DNA of 64,000 bases from JACPDI01 sp035463475 (GCA_035463475.1 DATHTE010000129.1:40602-104601), one strand, 5' to 3'; shown: positions 1 to 9,664, counted from the first letter of the stretch. Numbers and translations are program-made. Notes: a model not told the origin generated them from the letters alone.

Positions 1-1
1 C

Positions 2-406
2 CGCTGGGCCAAGGAGTTCTACGGGCAGCTGCTCGCCAACATCAAGAACGGCGACACGCGCATGTTCGACAATTCGATGTGGGACCCCGGCCAGTGGCCG
101 GCGGAGGCCCGCGGCGTGGGCCTGAGCGAGGCGCCGCGCGGCGCGCTCGCACACTGGATCGTCATCAAGGACCGCAAGATCGACAACTACCAGCTCGTCG
201 TGCCGAGCACCTGGAACGCCTCGCCGCGCGATGCGAAGGGGCAGATGTCGGCGTACGAGGCGGCGCTCATCGGGACGCCGATCGCGAACCCGGACCAGCC
301 GATCGAAGTGCTGCGCACCATTCACTCGTTCGACCCGTGCATCGCCTGCGCCGTCCACCTCCACGACGAGCGCGGGCGCTACGTGCACCAGGTCCACGCG
401 TTCTAG
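2..406 (+). CDS. hyaB: [NiFe] hydrogenase large subunit, C-terminal part
   Basis: Catalytic large subunit of an uptake-type [NiFe] hydrogenase, which oxidises H2 at the Ni-Fe centre. Only the last ~134 codons are present; the reading frame is open from base 2 and the start lies outside the window. The C-terminus carries DPCIACAVH, the DPCxxCxxH motif whose two cysteines bind Ni and Fe. The residues after its His (LHDERGRYVHQVHAF) match the tail that a maturation protease removes. The cytochrome b and protease genes follow directly in the same direction, as in hya/hup operons. The group 1 assignment rests on this operon layout, so the exact subgroup is open. Confidence 0.95.
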   Translation, partial: RWAKEFYGQLLANIKNGDTRMFDNSMWDPGQWPAEARGVGLSEAPRGALAHWIVIKDRKIDNYQLVVPSTWNASPRDAKGQMSAYEAALIGTPIANPDQPIEVLRTIHSFDPCIACAVHLHDERGRYVHQVHAF

Positions 407-415
407 GAGGCGACG

Positions 416-1102
416 ATGGAACGGGTCGAGTTCCTCCGCGTGTACGTGTGGGAGATGCCGGTCCGCATCTACCACTGGGTGAACGCGCTGTGCATCGGGC
501 TGCTCATCGTGACCGGGTTCCTCATCGGCCGGCCGCTGCTCCCGCAGCCGGCCGGCGAAGCGTCCTTCGGCTACACGTTCGGCTGGGTGCGCTTCATCCA
601 CTTCGCCGCGGCGTTCATCTTCTTCTTCAACTTCGCCGCGCGGATCTACTGGGGCTTCGTCGGGAACCAGTACGCGCGGTGGGACAACTTCCTTCCCCTC
701 AGCCGCCGGCTCCTCGTCCGCCAGGTGAACGAGGCGATCGACGTGGTCCGCATCGAGCTGATCCAGGGGAAGACGAGGCCGGTCGAATCCGTCGGGCACA
801 ACTCACTGGCGGCCTGGACGTACTTCCTGTCGTTCCTCGCGTTCCTCTTCCAGGCGGCCACCGGCTTCGGCATGTACTCCGCGATGAGCGACGCGTGGCT
901 GCCGGCGCTGTTCGCGTGGGTCGTGCCGCTGATGGGGGGGGACCTCGCGGTCAGGCAGTGGCACCACGTGATGATGTGGTTCTTCATCTGCTTCACGATG
1001 GTGCACGTGTACCTCGTCTTCTACCACGACTACATCGAGGGGCGCGGCGTCATCTCCTCGATGGCGGGTGGCTGGAAGTTCGTCGAGAAGAAGAACCGAT
1101 GA
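416..1102 (+). CDS. hyaC: Hydrogenase cytochrome b subunit (HyaC/HupC family)
   Basis: Membrane-bound di-heme cytochrome b that passes electrons from the hydrogenase to quinone. The 228-residue protein has four hydrophobic segments (about residues 20-40, 60-80, 130-155 and 180-210). Candidate heme-ligand histidines lie in IYHWVNA, RFIHFAA, WHHVMMW and MVHVYLVFYH. The ATG at 416 is preceded by a TAGGAGGCGACG Shine-Dalgarno region and follows the large subunit stop by 9 nt, so the two are cotranscribed. Its end overlaps the start of the protease gene (ATGA). Confidence 0.95.
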   Translation: MERVEFLRVYVWEMPVRIYHWVNALCIGLLIVTGFLIGRPLLPQPAGEASFGYTFGWVRFIHFAAAFIFFFNFAARIYWGFVGNQYARWDNFLPLSRRLLVRQVNEAIDVVRIELIQGKTRPVESVGHNSLAAWTYFLSFLAFLFQAATGFGMYSAMSDAWLPALFAWVVPLMGGDLAVRQWHHVMMWFFICFTMVHVYLVFYHDYIEGRGVISSMAGGWKFVEKKNR

Positions 1103-1569
1103 TGAGCCGCACGCTCCTCCTGGGGATCGGCAACGTGCTGATGGGCGACGAAGGAGTCGGCGTCCACGTCGCCCGCCGGCTCGAGGCGCTCGGGCTGCCG
1201 CCGAACGTGCACGTGCTCGACGGCGGCACGGGCGGGTTCCATCTGCTCGGCGAGCTCGCGCGGTACGACCCCGTGGTGATGATCGACGCGACGATGGACG
1301 GGCAGCCGGCCGGAACGGTTTCGGTGATCGAGCCGCGCTACGCCTCCGACTTCCCGCGCACGCTCACCGCGCACGACATCGGGCTGCGCGACCTGATTGA
1401 GTCCGCCACGCTCCTCGGCCAGCTCCCGCGCATGCGCCTGATCACCATTTCGATCGACGACATGCAGGCGATGCAGACGACGCTCTCGACGCCGGTGGCC
1501 GCGGCGGTTCCCGAGGTGATCGCGCGCATCCGGGAGCTGGTGTCGCACGACGCGCTCCAGTCCGCCTGA
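1099..1569 (+). CDS. hyaD: Hydrogenase maturation protease (HyaD/HupD family)
   Basis: Endopeptidase that clips the C-terminal tail of the hydrogenase large subunit after nickel insertion. The 156-residue protein begins with the family signature GIGNVLMGDEGVGVH. The three expected Ni-sensing residues can be placed: Glu in GDEGVG, Asp in VMIDATMDG and His in LTAHDIGLRD. It overlaps the cytochrome gene by 4 nt (ATGATG; either ATG at 1099 or 1102 could serve). It completes a large subunit-cytochrome b-protease run typical of membrane-bound uptake hydrogenases. A substrate-binding partner (the large subunit) is encoded just upstream. Confidence 0.93.
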   Translation: MMSRTLLLGIGNVLMGDEGVGVHVARRLEALGLPPNVHVLDGGTGGFHLLGELARYDPVVMIDATMDGQPAGTVSVIEPRYASDFPRTLTAHDIGLRDLIESATLLGQLPRMRLITISIDDMQAMQTTLSTPVAAAVPEVIARIRELVSHDALQSA

Positions 1570-1601
1570 AAGTGGACACACGACGAGGGAATCCCGAGGT
1601 T

Positions 1602-3311
1602 ATGGCGGATCGGGTGTCGCAGCTCACCGCGGATGTTCAGCGCCTCTCTCGAACAGTCCAACAGCTCGAGCGCCGTGTCGTCGAGCTCGAGGGGGCGCTC
1701 GCCGTCGCAGCGGCCGCCGGATTGCGCCCGCCGCCCGCCGGCAGCCTGGCTGCGAGCGCGCCCCAGGGTGATCCCGCGACGACCGTCGATGAAGGACTCT
1801 CCACCCTGTCCGGCGCGATGGCGCTCGTGGGACGCACGCTCGTCGTCCTGGGCGGCGCGTACCTCCTGCGCGCGCTGACCGAAGCGCACGTGCTTCCCAA
1901 GTCCGCGGGAGTGGCGCTGGGGCTGATGTACGCGACGGTGTGGCTGGCGGCGGCCGCTCGCCGCGCCGTCCCCTCGGCCAGCGCGACCTTCCACGCGACG
2001 GCGGCCACGCTCATCGTCCTGCCGATGGTGTGGGAGGCGAGCTTCAAGTTCCAGATCGTGCGCCCCGAGGGCAGCGCCGCCCTTCTGGCGCTGTTCGCGG
2101 CCGCAGGCCTGGTCGTCGCGGTGCGACGACGGATCGAGCCGATCGCCTGGGTGGTGGCGCTCGGCGTCTCGGCCGGGGCGGTTGTGCTCGGCGTCGCCAC
2201 GCGCGGGTTCGTGAGCCACACGATCCTTCTCATCGCCGTCGGGATCGCGGCCGTGTGGATCGGATATGTCTGCGACTGGATCCTGCTGCGCTGGCCGACC
2301 GCGGCGCTCGCCGGTGCGATGGTCGCCGGCGTCACCCTGCGCGGCGCGAGCGGGCAGGAACCGCTCGCCGCATTCGGCGTGCAGGTGCTGTTCTTCGCAG
2401 CGTATCTCGGGAGTTTCGCGCTGCGGACGCTGTTCCTGGGGCGGGCCGTCATTCCATTCGAGGTCGCGCAGTCCATCGCGGTCGTCGCGATCGGCTATGG
2501 CGGCGCGATCTACGTGACCGCCGCGACCGGCGCGAAGGTGGTCACGCCGGGGCTCCTCGGCCTGGCGTTCGGCGCCGCCGCGTACGCCGTTGCGTTCGCC
2601 TTCGTCGAGCGGCGGCGGCCCCCCCGCAACTTCTTCTTCTATGCGTCGCTCGCGCTCACCTTCGTGCTCGCCGGCGCCGTGCTCGCGCTGGGCAGCGCCG
2701 GCGCGGCCATCCTCTTCTCGGCCCTGGGGACCGTCGCGGCGATCGCGGCGCGCCGCGTGTGCCGGCTCACGCTCGCGATGCACTGCACGGTTTACGTGCT
2801 CGCCGCCGCGCTGCTGTCGGGTCTGGCCTGGACCACGGCGGCGGCGCTTTTCGGGAGCCCGTCAGGCGGGTGGTCCGTGCCCGGCGCCCCTGCGCTCGTC
2901 GTGCTCGCCGCGATCGCGCTGTGCGTGCTCATCCCCGCGCGGCGCTGCGACGACGACGGAATCGGACGGGGCATACCGCGGTACATCCTCCTCACGCTGT
3001 TCGTGTGGACCGCGTCCGGCGCCATCGTGGCATTCATGGCGACGACGGCCGGCCTGGACGCCGCCTGGGTTGCCGCCACGCGCACCGTGGTGCTCGTCGC
3101 CGCCGCGCTGCTGCTCGCCTCGGGACGCGCCGGGGCGCTGGCCGACGCGCTCTGGATGGTGTACCCGCTGCTCGCGATCGTGGCGATGAAGCTGCTCGTC
3201 GAAGACCTTCCGCGCGGCCGGCCCTCGACACTCATGGTGGCGGTCGCCGCCTACGGCCTGGCGCTGATCGCCGGCCCCAAGCTCCTCCGGCAGCGCGGCC
3301 CGCTGGTGTGA
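1602..3311 (+). CDS. Polytopic membrane protein with N-terminal coiled coil (DUF2339-like)
   Basis: Function unknown. Residues 1-35 (MADRVSQLTADVQRLSRTV...) look like a short coiled coil. After an Ala/Pro-rich linker, the remaining ~490 residues are almost continuous hydrophobic segments, about 14-16 in number, with few charged loops. This plan resembles DUF2339-type bacterial membrane proteins, but no catalytic motif is visible. An in-frame GTG at 1572 lies right after the protease stop; I prefer the ATG at 1602, where CGAGG precedes it. It may be cotranscribed with the hydrogenase genes, but nothing ties its role to hydrogenase. Confidence 0.75.
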   Translation: MADRVSQLTADVQRLSRTVQQLERRVVELEGALAVAAAAGLRPPPAGSLAASAPQGDPATTVDEGLSTLSGAMALVGRTLVVLGGAYLLRALTEAHVLPKSAGVALGLMYATVWLAAAARRAVPSASATFHATAATLIVLPMVWEASFKFQIVRPEGSAALLALFAAAGLVVAVRRRIEPIAWVVALGVSAGAVVLGVATRGFVSHTILLIAVGIAAVWIGYVCDWILLRWPTAALAGAMVAGVTLRGASGQEPLAAFGVQVLFFAAYLGSFALRTLFLGRAVIPFEVAQSIAVVAIGYGGAIYVTAATGAKVVTPGLLGLAFGAAAYAVAFAFVERRRPPRNFFFYASLALTFVLAGAVLALGSAGAAILFSALGTVAAIAARRVCRLTLAMHCTVYVLAAALLSGLAWTTAAALFGSPSGGWSVPGAPALVVLAAIALCVLIPARRCDDDGIGRGIPRYILLTLFVWTASGAIVAFMATTAGLDAAWVAATRTVVLVAAALLLASGRAGALADALWMVYPLLAIVAMKLLVEDLPRGRPSTLMVAVAAYGLALIAGPKLLRQRGPLV

Positions 3312-3348
3312 CAGAATGCCTGCTGCGGCACGTCCGCAGGAGACAGGC

Positions 3349-3669
3349 ATGACTCTCACTACCACATCGGTCGTCGAAGGGCGCCCGGTGAGCCGCTACA
3401 TCGGCGTCGTGACGGGCGAGGCGATCATCGGCGCCAACATCTTCCGCGACATGTTCGCGACCGTCCGCGACATCGTCGGCGGCCGCTCGGCCACTTACGA
3501 GAAGGCGCTCAACGAGGCGCGCGAGACGGCGATGGCCGAGATGCAGAAGCGAGCGCAGGAGCAGGGGGCCAACGCCGTGATCGGCATCGACATCGATTAC
3601 GAGGTCCTCGGCCAGGCCAACGGCATGCTGATGGTGGCCGTCAGCGGGACCGCCTGCGTCATCGGCTAA
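3349..3669 (+). CDS. YbjQ/UPF0145 family protein
   Basis: Small cytosolic protein (106 aa) of the YbjQ (DUF74/UPF0145) family, annotated elsewhere as putative heavy-metal-binding; the true role is unknown. Visible family features are GVVTGEAIIGANIFRDMFA near the N-terminus, the helix YEKALNEARETAMAEMQ, and GANAVIGIDIDYEVLG towards the end. Length matches the family. The ATG at 3349 has a strong AGGAGACAGGC ribosome-binding site, so the upstream in-frame ATG at 3316 is not needed. The gene is convergent with the permease at 3695, with a palindrome between them. Confidence 0.9.
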   Translation: MTLTTTSVVEGRPVSRYIGVVTGEAIIGANIFRDMFATVRDIVGGRSATYEKALNEARETAMAEMQKRAQEQGANAVIGIDIDYEVLGQANGMLMVAVSGTACVIG

Positions 3670-3672
3670 GCG

Positions 3673-3701
3673 GGAATAAGTGGGACTGTCCCACTTATTC
3701 C
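3673..3701. repeat. Perfect 29-nt palindrome between convergent genes
   Basis: Left arm GGAATAAGTGGGAC (3673-3686) and right arm GTCCCACTTATTCC (3688-3701) are perfect inverted copies around one T. It sits 3 nt past the YbjQ-family gene and overlaps the last codons and TAA stop of the permease on the minus strand. In RNA either strand gives a GGGAC/GTCCC hairpin, so it could serve as a bidirectional terminator. It resembles the GGGGTC/GACCCC palindromes at 23902 and 27670 in this window. Confidence 0.75.
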
Positions 3702-6433
3702 GCGCGCAGCGCGGTCAGCGGGTCCACGCGCGCCGCGCGGCGCGCCGGCACGTACGCGGCGATCAGCGCGACTCCCAGCAGAAGGAGCAGCGCGCCTGCG
3801 AGCGCGGTGGGATCGGTCGGCTCGAGCCCGAACAACAGGCTTTCGAGGTAACGCGAGGAGAGGGACGCCGCGCCGAGCCCGGCGGCGAGCCCCGCGGCCG
3901 TCAGCCGTCCCGCGTCGGCAAGGACCATCGATTGCACCCGCCGGCGCTCGGCGCCGAGCGCCATCCGGATCCCGATTTCCTGCGTCCGACGCGTCACGCT
4001 GTACGCCATGAGGCCGTACACGCCGACGCAGGCGAGCAGCAGCGCCAGCCCCCCCAACAGCGTCGCGAGCGTCGCAAACAGGCGCTCTTCGCGCAGTGAG
4101 TGGCGTATCTCCGCCTCCTCCGATCGCACGCGGTCGATGGGCAGGTCCTTGTCGACCGCCGCGACGACCTCGCGCACCGTTCCGGCGAGATCCTCCGGCG
4201 GTCCCTCGGTCCGCACCGCGAATGTCCCGCCGTAGAGCACCTGCGTCCGATAGGAGAAGAAGACCGTCGGCGGCGGCGGCTGTTTCAGATCGACAACGTG
4301 AATGTCGGCCGTGACGCCGATCACGCGGTACGTTGGTGCAGCAGGCCGGTTACTGATCCTGAACGTTCGTCCGACGGCGTCGATCGTGTTGAAGCCGAGT
4401 CTGGCGAACGTCCGGTTGATGACGACGGGGATGATCTCCCCCTTGCGCTCTGCGCCGGTGAAGCCGGTGCCGGCCAGTAGAGGAATCCTGAACGTCGCCA
4501 GGAACCGCTCGTCGACGACCAGCCGATTGATGTCGATGTCCGCGGCGGGAGGCTTGCCGTCGACTTGATGCAGCGAGGATCGGGACGACCACCCGTACAG
4601 CAGCCCGTGCTGCGAGAAGGACGCCCCTTGCACGCCTGGCAACGCCCGCAGGCGCGCGAGCAGTTCGTCAACGATCCGGTGAATGTGATCGTCATCGTAG
4701 CCGAGCAGGCTCGCGTCGACGCGGAACAGCAGCACGCCGCGCGGCTCGAACCCGGGGTTCACGCGCTCGAGGTTCCGCATCGAGTGCACGAGGAGACCGG
4801 CGGCCACGAGCACCACGACGGACAGCGCAATCTGCGCGGCGAGCAGGGTGCGCGCCAGCCGCAGGCGCGGACCGCGCACCGCGAACGCGCCCGCGTCGTC
4901 GCTGGCCCCCCTGATGCTGCGGATCGCGGGCACCGTGCTGCTGCGGAATGCAGGCACCAGGCCGAAGATCATCGTGCACACGATAGACGCGGCGAAGCCG
5001 AACGCGAGGACGCGCCCGTTCAGGGCGACGCTGAGCCCGCCCGCCGCCGGATCGACCCCGAGCGCGGGGATGAGCCCCTGCGCGAGCCACTGCGCCGCGA
5101 CAAGCCCCACGCCGCCCGCGGCCAGCCCGATGATGGCGCTCTCGGCCAGGAACTGGCGCACGATGTGGCCCCGGGAGCCGCCGATGGCCAGCCGCACCGC
5201 CACTTCGCGGTCGCGGGCGGCGCCGCGTGCGAGGAGCAGATTGGCGAGATTGGCGCACGCGATCAGCACGACCACCACGACGATGCCCGCCATGATCGTG
5301 ATCGGCTCGACCAGCTCCTGCCGTTGCTCGAACATCCCGCGGGCGGCCGACCTGAGCTCCACGCTGAACGGCCCCTTCAGCGCCTCCGGGTTCGTCGCGG
5401 CAATCGCTGCGCGGATTGTCGTCTCGATTTCCGGCTGGACGTCCGACACGTTCGCGCCAGCCGGGAGCCGCGCCATCAGGACGAGCCACCAGTGCGCGGG
5501 GTGGCGCCCCTTGAGGGCGTCGGGGCTCGGCTCGCGCACGAACCGGTCGCGGAGGGCGAGCGGCAGCGTGACGTCCGACGTCTCTCCGACCTGCCGCGTG
5601 CCGTTGAACCCGGGTGGCGCGACGCCGACGATCGTCGTCGGCACGCCGTTCACGCGCACCACGCGCCCGACGGTGTCGGCGCGCGCGCCAAAGCGACGCT
5701 GCCAGAGCGCGTAGCTGATCACGGCGACCGGCTCGGGCGCGTCCGCCCGATCGTCTGACATGGTAATGAAGCGGCCGGAGGCGGGCCTGATGCGAAGCGC
5801 GGCGTAGTAATTCCCGGACACCGCCTGCGCCGTCGCGACGCGCGAGTCGCTGTCCGCAGCCAGGCTCACCTGGTAGAGATCCGCGAAGCCAAACACGTCG
5901 GCGCGGCCGCGGAGCTGACTGCGGGCGGCTTCAAAGGCGTCGTACGAGAACGAGGTCGAGCTGCTCACGCCGTCGCGGACGTCGTTCCAGCCGTTCAGCG
6001 AGGAATAGAGGTGCTGCCTTCCCGCCACCCATCGCAGGACAAGCAGGCGGTCCGGGTCCGCGACCGGCAGCTTTGCGAACAGCACCGCGTCGGCGAGGCT
6101 GAACACCGCCGCGCCCGCCGCCATGGCGGACCCCAGCGAGAGGACGGCAATGACCGCCGGCATCGGCTGCCGCGCGATCGCGCGACAGGCAAAGCGGATG
6201 TCCTGGAACAGCAGGTCGAGCGGGCCGAATCCCCAGTACGCGCGGCTGTCCTCGCGCACGCGCGTGGCGTTGCCGAACTGGCGGAGCGCCGCCCCGCGGG
6301 CGGACGCCTCGTCCATCCCCTCGGCCACGAGCCGCCGCGTCTTCTGCTCGATGTGGAACTCGATCTCCGCGCGCAGCTCGTCGTCGAGGCGGCCGCGGCG
6401 CGCGAGAAACCACAGGCGGCGCAGGAATGACAT
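3695..6433 (-). CDS. ABC transporter permease of the acidobacterial orphan (ADOP) type
   Basis: Large MacB/FtsX-type permease of 912 aa. Residues 1-75 form the charged N-terminal module typical of acidobacterial duplicated orphan permeases (RLDDELRAEIEFHIEQKTRR, then AALRQFGNATRVRED). Next come a first transmembrane helix, a periplasmic MacB-like domain, a three-helix FtsX domain (about 370-500), then a second periplasmic domain and a second FtsX domain ending VDPLTALRAE. No ATPase gene is adjacent, consistent with an orphan permease. A PadR repressor gene lies 9 nt upstream on the same strand and probably controls it. The exported substrate is unknown. The last codons lie within a palindrome. 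Confidence 0.93.
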   Translation of the reverse strand: MSFLRRLWFLARRGRLDDELRAEIEFHIEQKTRRLVAEGMDEASARGAALRQFGNATRVREDSRAYWGFGPLDLLFQDIRFACRAIARQPMPAVIAVLSLGSAMAAGAAVFSLADAVLFAKLPVADPDRLLVLRWVAGRQHLYSSLNGWNDVRDGVSSSTSFSYDAFEAARSQLRGRADVFGFADLYQVSLAADSDSRVATAQAVSGNYYAALRIRPASGRFITMSDDRADAPEPVAVISYALWQRRFGARADTVGRVVRVNGVPTTIVGVAPPGFNGTRQVGETSDVTLPLALRDRFVREPSPDALKGRHPAHWWLVLMARLPAGANVSDVQPEIETTIRAAIAATNPEALKGPFSVELRSAARGMFEQRQELVEPITIMAGIVVVVVLIACANLANLLLARGAARDREVAVRLAIGGSRGHIVRQFLAESAIIGLAAGGVGLVAAQWLAQGLIPALGVDPAAGGLSVALNGRVLAFGFAASIVCTMIFGLVPAFRSSTVPAIRSIRGASDDAGAFAVRGPRLRLARTLLAAQIALSVVVLVAAGLLVHSMRNLERVNPGFEPRGVLLFRVDASLLGYDDDHIHRIVDELLARLRALPGVQGASFSQHGLLYGWSSRSSLHQVDGKPPAADIDINRLVVDERFLATFRIPLLAGTGFTGAERKGEIIPVVINRTFARLGFNTIDAVGRTFRISNRPAAPTYRVIGVTADIHVVDLKQPPPPTVFFSYRTQVLYGGTFAVRTEGPPEDLAGTVREVVAAVDKDLPIDRVRSEEAEIRHSLREERLFATLATLLGGLALLLACVGVYGLMAYSVTRRTQEIGIRMALGAERRRVQSMVLADAGRLTAAGLAAGLGAASLSSRYLESLLFGLEPTDPTALAGALLLLLGVALIAAYVPARRAARVDPLTALRAE

Positions 6434-6442
6434 GCTGTCCCC

Positions 6443-6826
6443 CTAGATCTTCGATGGGTCGGGCGGGTTCATCACGCGCGCGATCGCCTCCGTCAGGCGG
6501 CTGAAACTGTCCTGCGCTTCGCCGAGGCGCCGCCGCCCGCGCGGCGTCAGCCGGTAGTAGCGGGCGCGCCGGTTGTTCGCAGAATGCCCCCACTCGGAGG
6601 CGACCAGGCCCTGGATCTGCAGCCGCTGCAATGCTGGATAGAGCGAGCCTTCTTCGATCTGCAGGGCATCTCCGGACGTCCGCTGGATGTGCTCGGCGAT
6701 GCCGTAGCCGTGCATCACGCCCGCGGTAAGTGTTTTGAGGATGAGCATGTCGAGCGTGCCGGGCAGCAGGCCGGCACGCTCCTCCGGCCGATCGTCGCGC
6801 GCGCTTCTGCGCTTGTCGCTTCCCAT
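6443..6826 (-). CDS. PadR family transcriptional regulator
   Basis: Winged-helix repressor of 127 aa. The N-terminal half reads LLPGTLDMLILKTL, then HGYGIAEHIQ and EEGSLYPALQRLQ, the classic PadR DNA-binding domain; the wing contains NNRRARYYRLTPRGRRRL. It precedes the ADOP-type permease by 9 nt, an arrangement repeated in acidobacterial genomes, so it most likely regulates that permease. The inducer is unknown. The C-terminal dimerisation helix is short, as in the small PadR subclass. Confidence 0.95.
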   Translation of the reverse strand: MGSDKRRSARDDRPEERAGLLPGTLDMLILKTLTAGVMHGYGIAEHIQRTSGDALQIEEGSLYPALQRLQIQGLVASEWGHSANNRRARYYRLTPRGRRRLGEAQDSFSRLTEAIARVMNPPDPSKI

Positions 6827-6851
6827 AGAAAGGCTATGGGAGCGGACTCTA

Positions 6852-9656
6852 TCACGGTTCTGGCGCCAGTGTCACCACCAGGTGACGATCGGCCGGGAAA
6901 TACTGGCGGAACATCTCGCGGACCGCCTCCGGCGTCACGGCGGCCACTCGCTCCGGCACGCCGAGGATCAGGAGCGGGTCGCGTCCCTGCAGGTGCTTCG
7001 ATTGCAGGGCGCCCAGCCAGTAGCCGTTCTGGCGGACCGACGTCTCGTGGGCGCGGCGGGAGGACTCTTTCGCGCGGTTGACGTAATCCGCAGACGGCAG
7101 CTCTTCCTTCAGCCGCTTGACCTCCTGGAAGATCCGCTCAATCATCGCGTCCACGTTTTCGGGAGCGCCGCCAAAGCTGATGTTGACCGATCCGGTGCCG
7201 CTCTGGGGCCGCGCATCGCTGTACGCCACCGACACGGTGTACGTCTGGCCGAGATCCTCGCGAAGGATGTCCCGCAATGAGATCTCCAGGACGGTGGTGG
7301 CCGCGTGCAGCCGCGTCATTTCCGCTTCGTCCATCGGTGGATTCGCCTCGAACGCGATGAGCGTCTGGGTCTTCGGCTCGCGTCCTTTCCTGACGACCTC
7401 GCGGCGCACCCCGGTGGGGAACCTGATCCCCACGTCCTTGAAGCCGCTCGTGGCCTCCCCGCTCGAGGGCAGCGAACCCACGTACTGGGCGAGCAGGGGA
7501 ATCGCCTCTTCCACCTTGACATTGCCGACGACGAAGAGCGTGAAGTCCGCTGCGTTGGCGAACCGCTCGCGGTAGTACGACACCATCGCAGACCGATCCA
7601 GCTGCGAAATGCGCGCTGTCGTGAGCAGCTTTGCCGTGTAGTGGTTCGAGGTGGTGAGCTCCGAGACGCGCTGGGAGAACGCGGCGGTCGGGCTGCTTTC
7701 GCGGTTCGCGACCGACGCCTCGAGCTGCTTCTTGAGCAGCGCAAACGCGTCGTTGTCGTCGCCGGGCATCGTGAACGCGGCGTAGAGCAGCTGCAGCGCG
7801 AACGGGAAGTCGGCCGGCGTGCTCGAGCCCGAGATGCCGTGCGTCGACAGGCTCACGGAGGGCCCTGCCGTTGCCAGCCGTCCCGCGAGCACCTTCGGGA
7901 GATCGATCGCGCGCAGGCCCGCCAGCCCCGAAAGCATCACGTGCACGTGTGACAGCGCGGCTTCGGGGTACAGCTCCGGCGGCGCGAGCGACGCGCCACC
8001 CCGCGCGTACATGGAGAACAGCACCTGGTCGTTCTTGAAATCGGTCGGCTTCAGCCACGCTTCGACGCCATTCGAGAAGCGAACGATCGTGACGCCCAGC
8101 TCCGGCAGCTCGCGGCGATCGCTGACCGCGCCAGGCACCGGTGCCTTTGGAAGGAGATCGCGGCGGGTCTCGGTTTCCGTCCACGCAGTCACGGGCGCTT
8201 TCTCGCCCGCCGTCAACGCCGCGAGCAGCTCGGCCGGCGTGGGCACGACGAGATTGGCCTTCTGCGGAGAGACGGCGAGCACCACGCGACTCCCCTCTCC
8301 CAGCAGGCGCCGCATGGCGGCGCTGGTCTCCTCAGCGCCGGTGCCCGGGAGAAACTGCCGGACCATCCGCAGTTCGTACTCGATTCCCGGGCTCGGCTCA
8401 CCGATGAGAAAGTGGCTGATGTACTCAGTTGCGAACGAGGCGCTCTCCGTCTTGTCCCGTTCGGCGTACGCGCGCTCGTAGGAGGCGATCATCCACTTCT
8501 TCGCGCGCTCCAATTCGGTGCTCGTGAACCCGAACCGGCGCAGCCGTTCGGCCTCCACCGCGAGCGCGGTGAGACCTGCCTGGAGGCCTCCGTCAGTCAC
8601 GGTCGCGCCGAGGTTGAACGAATCCACCTTGGCGCTCAGCGAACCGCCTGAGGCGCCGGCGTTGAGGAACTTCGCGTCCGGGCGCTGCGCGAGGTCCTCG
8701 AGGCGATCGTTGATCATCTGCACCGCCAGGCGCTCGACCAGATCGCGGCGGTAATCCGCGACGCGCCCCTCCGGGTTGGCAGGGAATTTCCGCACGATTG
8801 CCACCGACGAGCGCTGCGCCTCCGGGTCCGTCGCCACGTTGACGAGCGTCTCACCGTGCAGCGGCACGGCGTCGTCGCGCGCGGGGACCGGTTCCGCCGG
8901 GTTCTTCAGCGCGGAGAAGGACGCGCGGATCGCGTCTTCCATCTTGCCGACGTCCACGTGACCCACCACGACGACGGCCATCCGGTCCGGCCGGTAATGC
9001 TCGCGGTAGAACGCCCGCAGCCGCTCCGGCTTGAACGTCCTGAGGACTTCCGGTTTGCCAATCGGAAGCCGCTGGGCGTACCGCGACTGGTGGTAGAGGA
9101 CGGGGATCTGCTTGTCGCGAAGGCGGGATCCGGCGCCGAGGCCCAGCCGCCACTCCTCGAGAACAATCCCGCGCTCCTTGTCGATCTCGCCCGGGTCGAG
9201 CGTCATGCCGCCCGCGAAGTCGGCAAGCGTGACGAGCCCCTTCTCCACGAGCCCTTCGCGGTCGGTCGGAAGCTGCAGCATGTAGGCGGTCTCCGTGAAA
9301 CTGGTGTACGCGTTCACGTGGGGACCGAGGCGCGAACCGGTGGATTCGAAGTAGGCGACGAGCTCGCCCGGCTTGAAGTGCGTCGTCCCGTTGAAGGCCA
9401 TGTGCTCGAGCATGTGCGCGAGCCCCTGCTGATCGTCCGCCTCGTCGAGCGAGCCGGCCTTCACGGCCAACCGCAGCACGACGCGCTTCTCCGGGCGTTC
9501 GTTGTGGCGGACGTAGTACGTGAGGCCGTTCGGCAGCGTGCCGGTGCGCACGGCGACGTCGAACGGAATCCGCTGTTCGAGCGGGATGGAGGGGGGCGCC
9601 GCGGGCTGGGCCTGCAGGGACGCCGCGAGCAGAACGCCGCACAGCTGCAATAACAT
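6852..9656 (-). CDS. Secreted M16 (pitrilysin/insulinase-type) zinc peptidase, two-domain
   Basis: Metallopeptidase of 934 aa with an N-terminal signal sequence (MLLQLCGVLLAASLQAQ). The inverted zinc motif HxxEH is present as H81-M-L-E84-H85, with the distal Glu in ERGIVLEEWR. Two M16 units follow each other, as in PqqL-like proteins, and the second lacks HxxEH. It probably degrades peptides in the periplasm. The ATG at 9656 follows GAGGCGAGCC; the open frame continues much further upstream but that part is the shadow of the MbfA-like gene. It lies 8 nt downstream of the iron-exporter gene on the same strand, so the two may be cotranscribed. Confidence 0.93.
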   Translation of the reverse strand: MLLQLCGVLLAASLQAQPAAPPSIPLEQRIPFDVAVRTGTLPNGLTYYVRHNERPEKRVVLRLAVKAGSLDEADDQQGLAHMLEHMAFNGTTHFKPGELVAYFESTGSRLGPHVNAYTSFTETAYMLQLPTDREGLVEKGLVTLADFAGGMTLDPGEIDKERGIVLEEWRLGLGAGSRLRDKQIPVLYHQSRYAQRLPIGKPEVLRTFKPERLRAFYREHYRPDRMAVVVVGHVDVGKMEDAIRASFSALKNPAEPVPARDDAVPLHGETLVNVATDPEAQRSSVAIVRKFPANPEGRVADYRRDLVERLAVQMINDRLEDLAQRPDAKFLNAGASGGSLSAKVDSFNLGATVTDGGLQAGLTALAVEAERLRRFGFTSTELERAKKWMIASYERAYAERDKTESASFATEYISHFLIGEPSPGIEYELRMVRQFLPGTGAEETSAAMRRLLGEGSRVVLAVSPQKANLVVPTPAELLAALTAGEKAPVTAWTETETRRDLLPKAPVPGAVSDRRELPELGVTIVRFSNGVEAWLKPTDFKNDQVLFSMYARGGASLAPPELYPEAALSHVHVMLSGLAGLRAIDLPKVLAGRLATAGPSVSLSTHGISGSSTPADFPFALQLLYAAFTMPGDDNDAFALLKKQLEASVANRESSPTAAFSQRVSELTTSNHYTAKLLTTARISQLDRSAMVSYYRERFANAADFTLFVVGNVKVEEAIPLLAQYVGSLPSSGEATSGFKDVGIRFPTGVRREVVRKGREPKTQTLIAFEANPPMDEAEMTRLHAATTVLEISLRDILREDLGQTYTVSVAYSDARPQSGTGSVNISFGGAPENVDAMIERIFQEVKRLKEELPSADYVNRAKESSRRAHETSVRQNGYWLGALQSKHLQGRDPLLILGVPERVAAVTPEAVREMFRQYFPADRHLVVTLAPEP

Positions 9657-9664
9657 GGCTCGCC

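Noticed and set aside
1572..1601. GTG at 1572 as start of the polytopic membrane protein
   Set aside because: It begins 3 nt after the previous stop but lacks a Shine-Dalgarno; the ATG at 1602 directly precedes the coiled coil.
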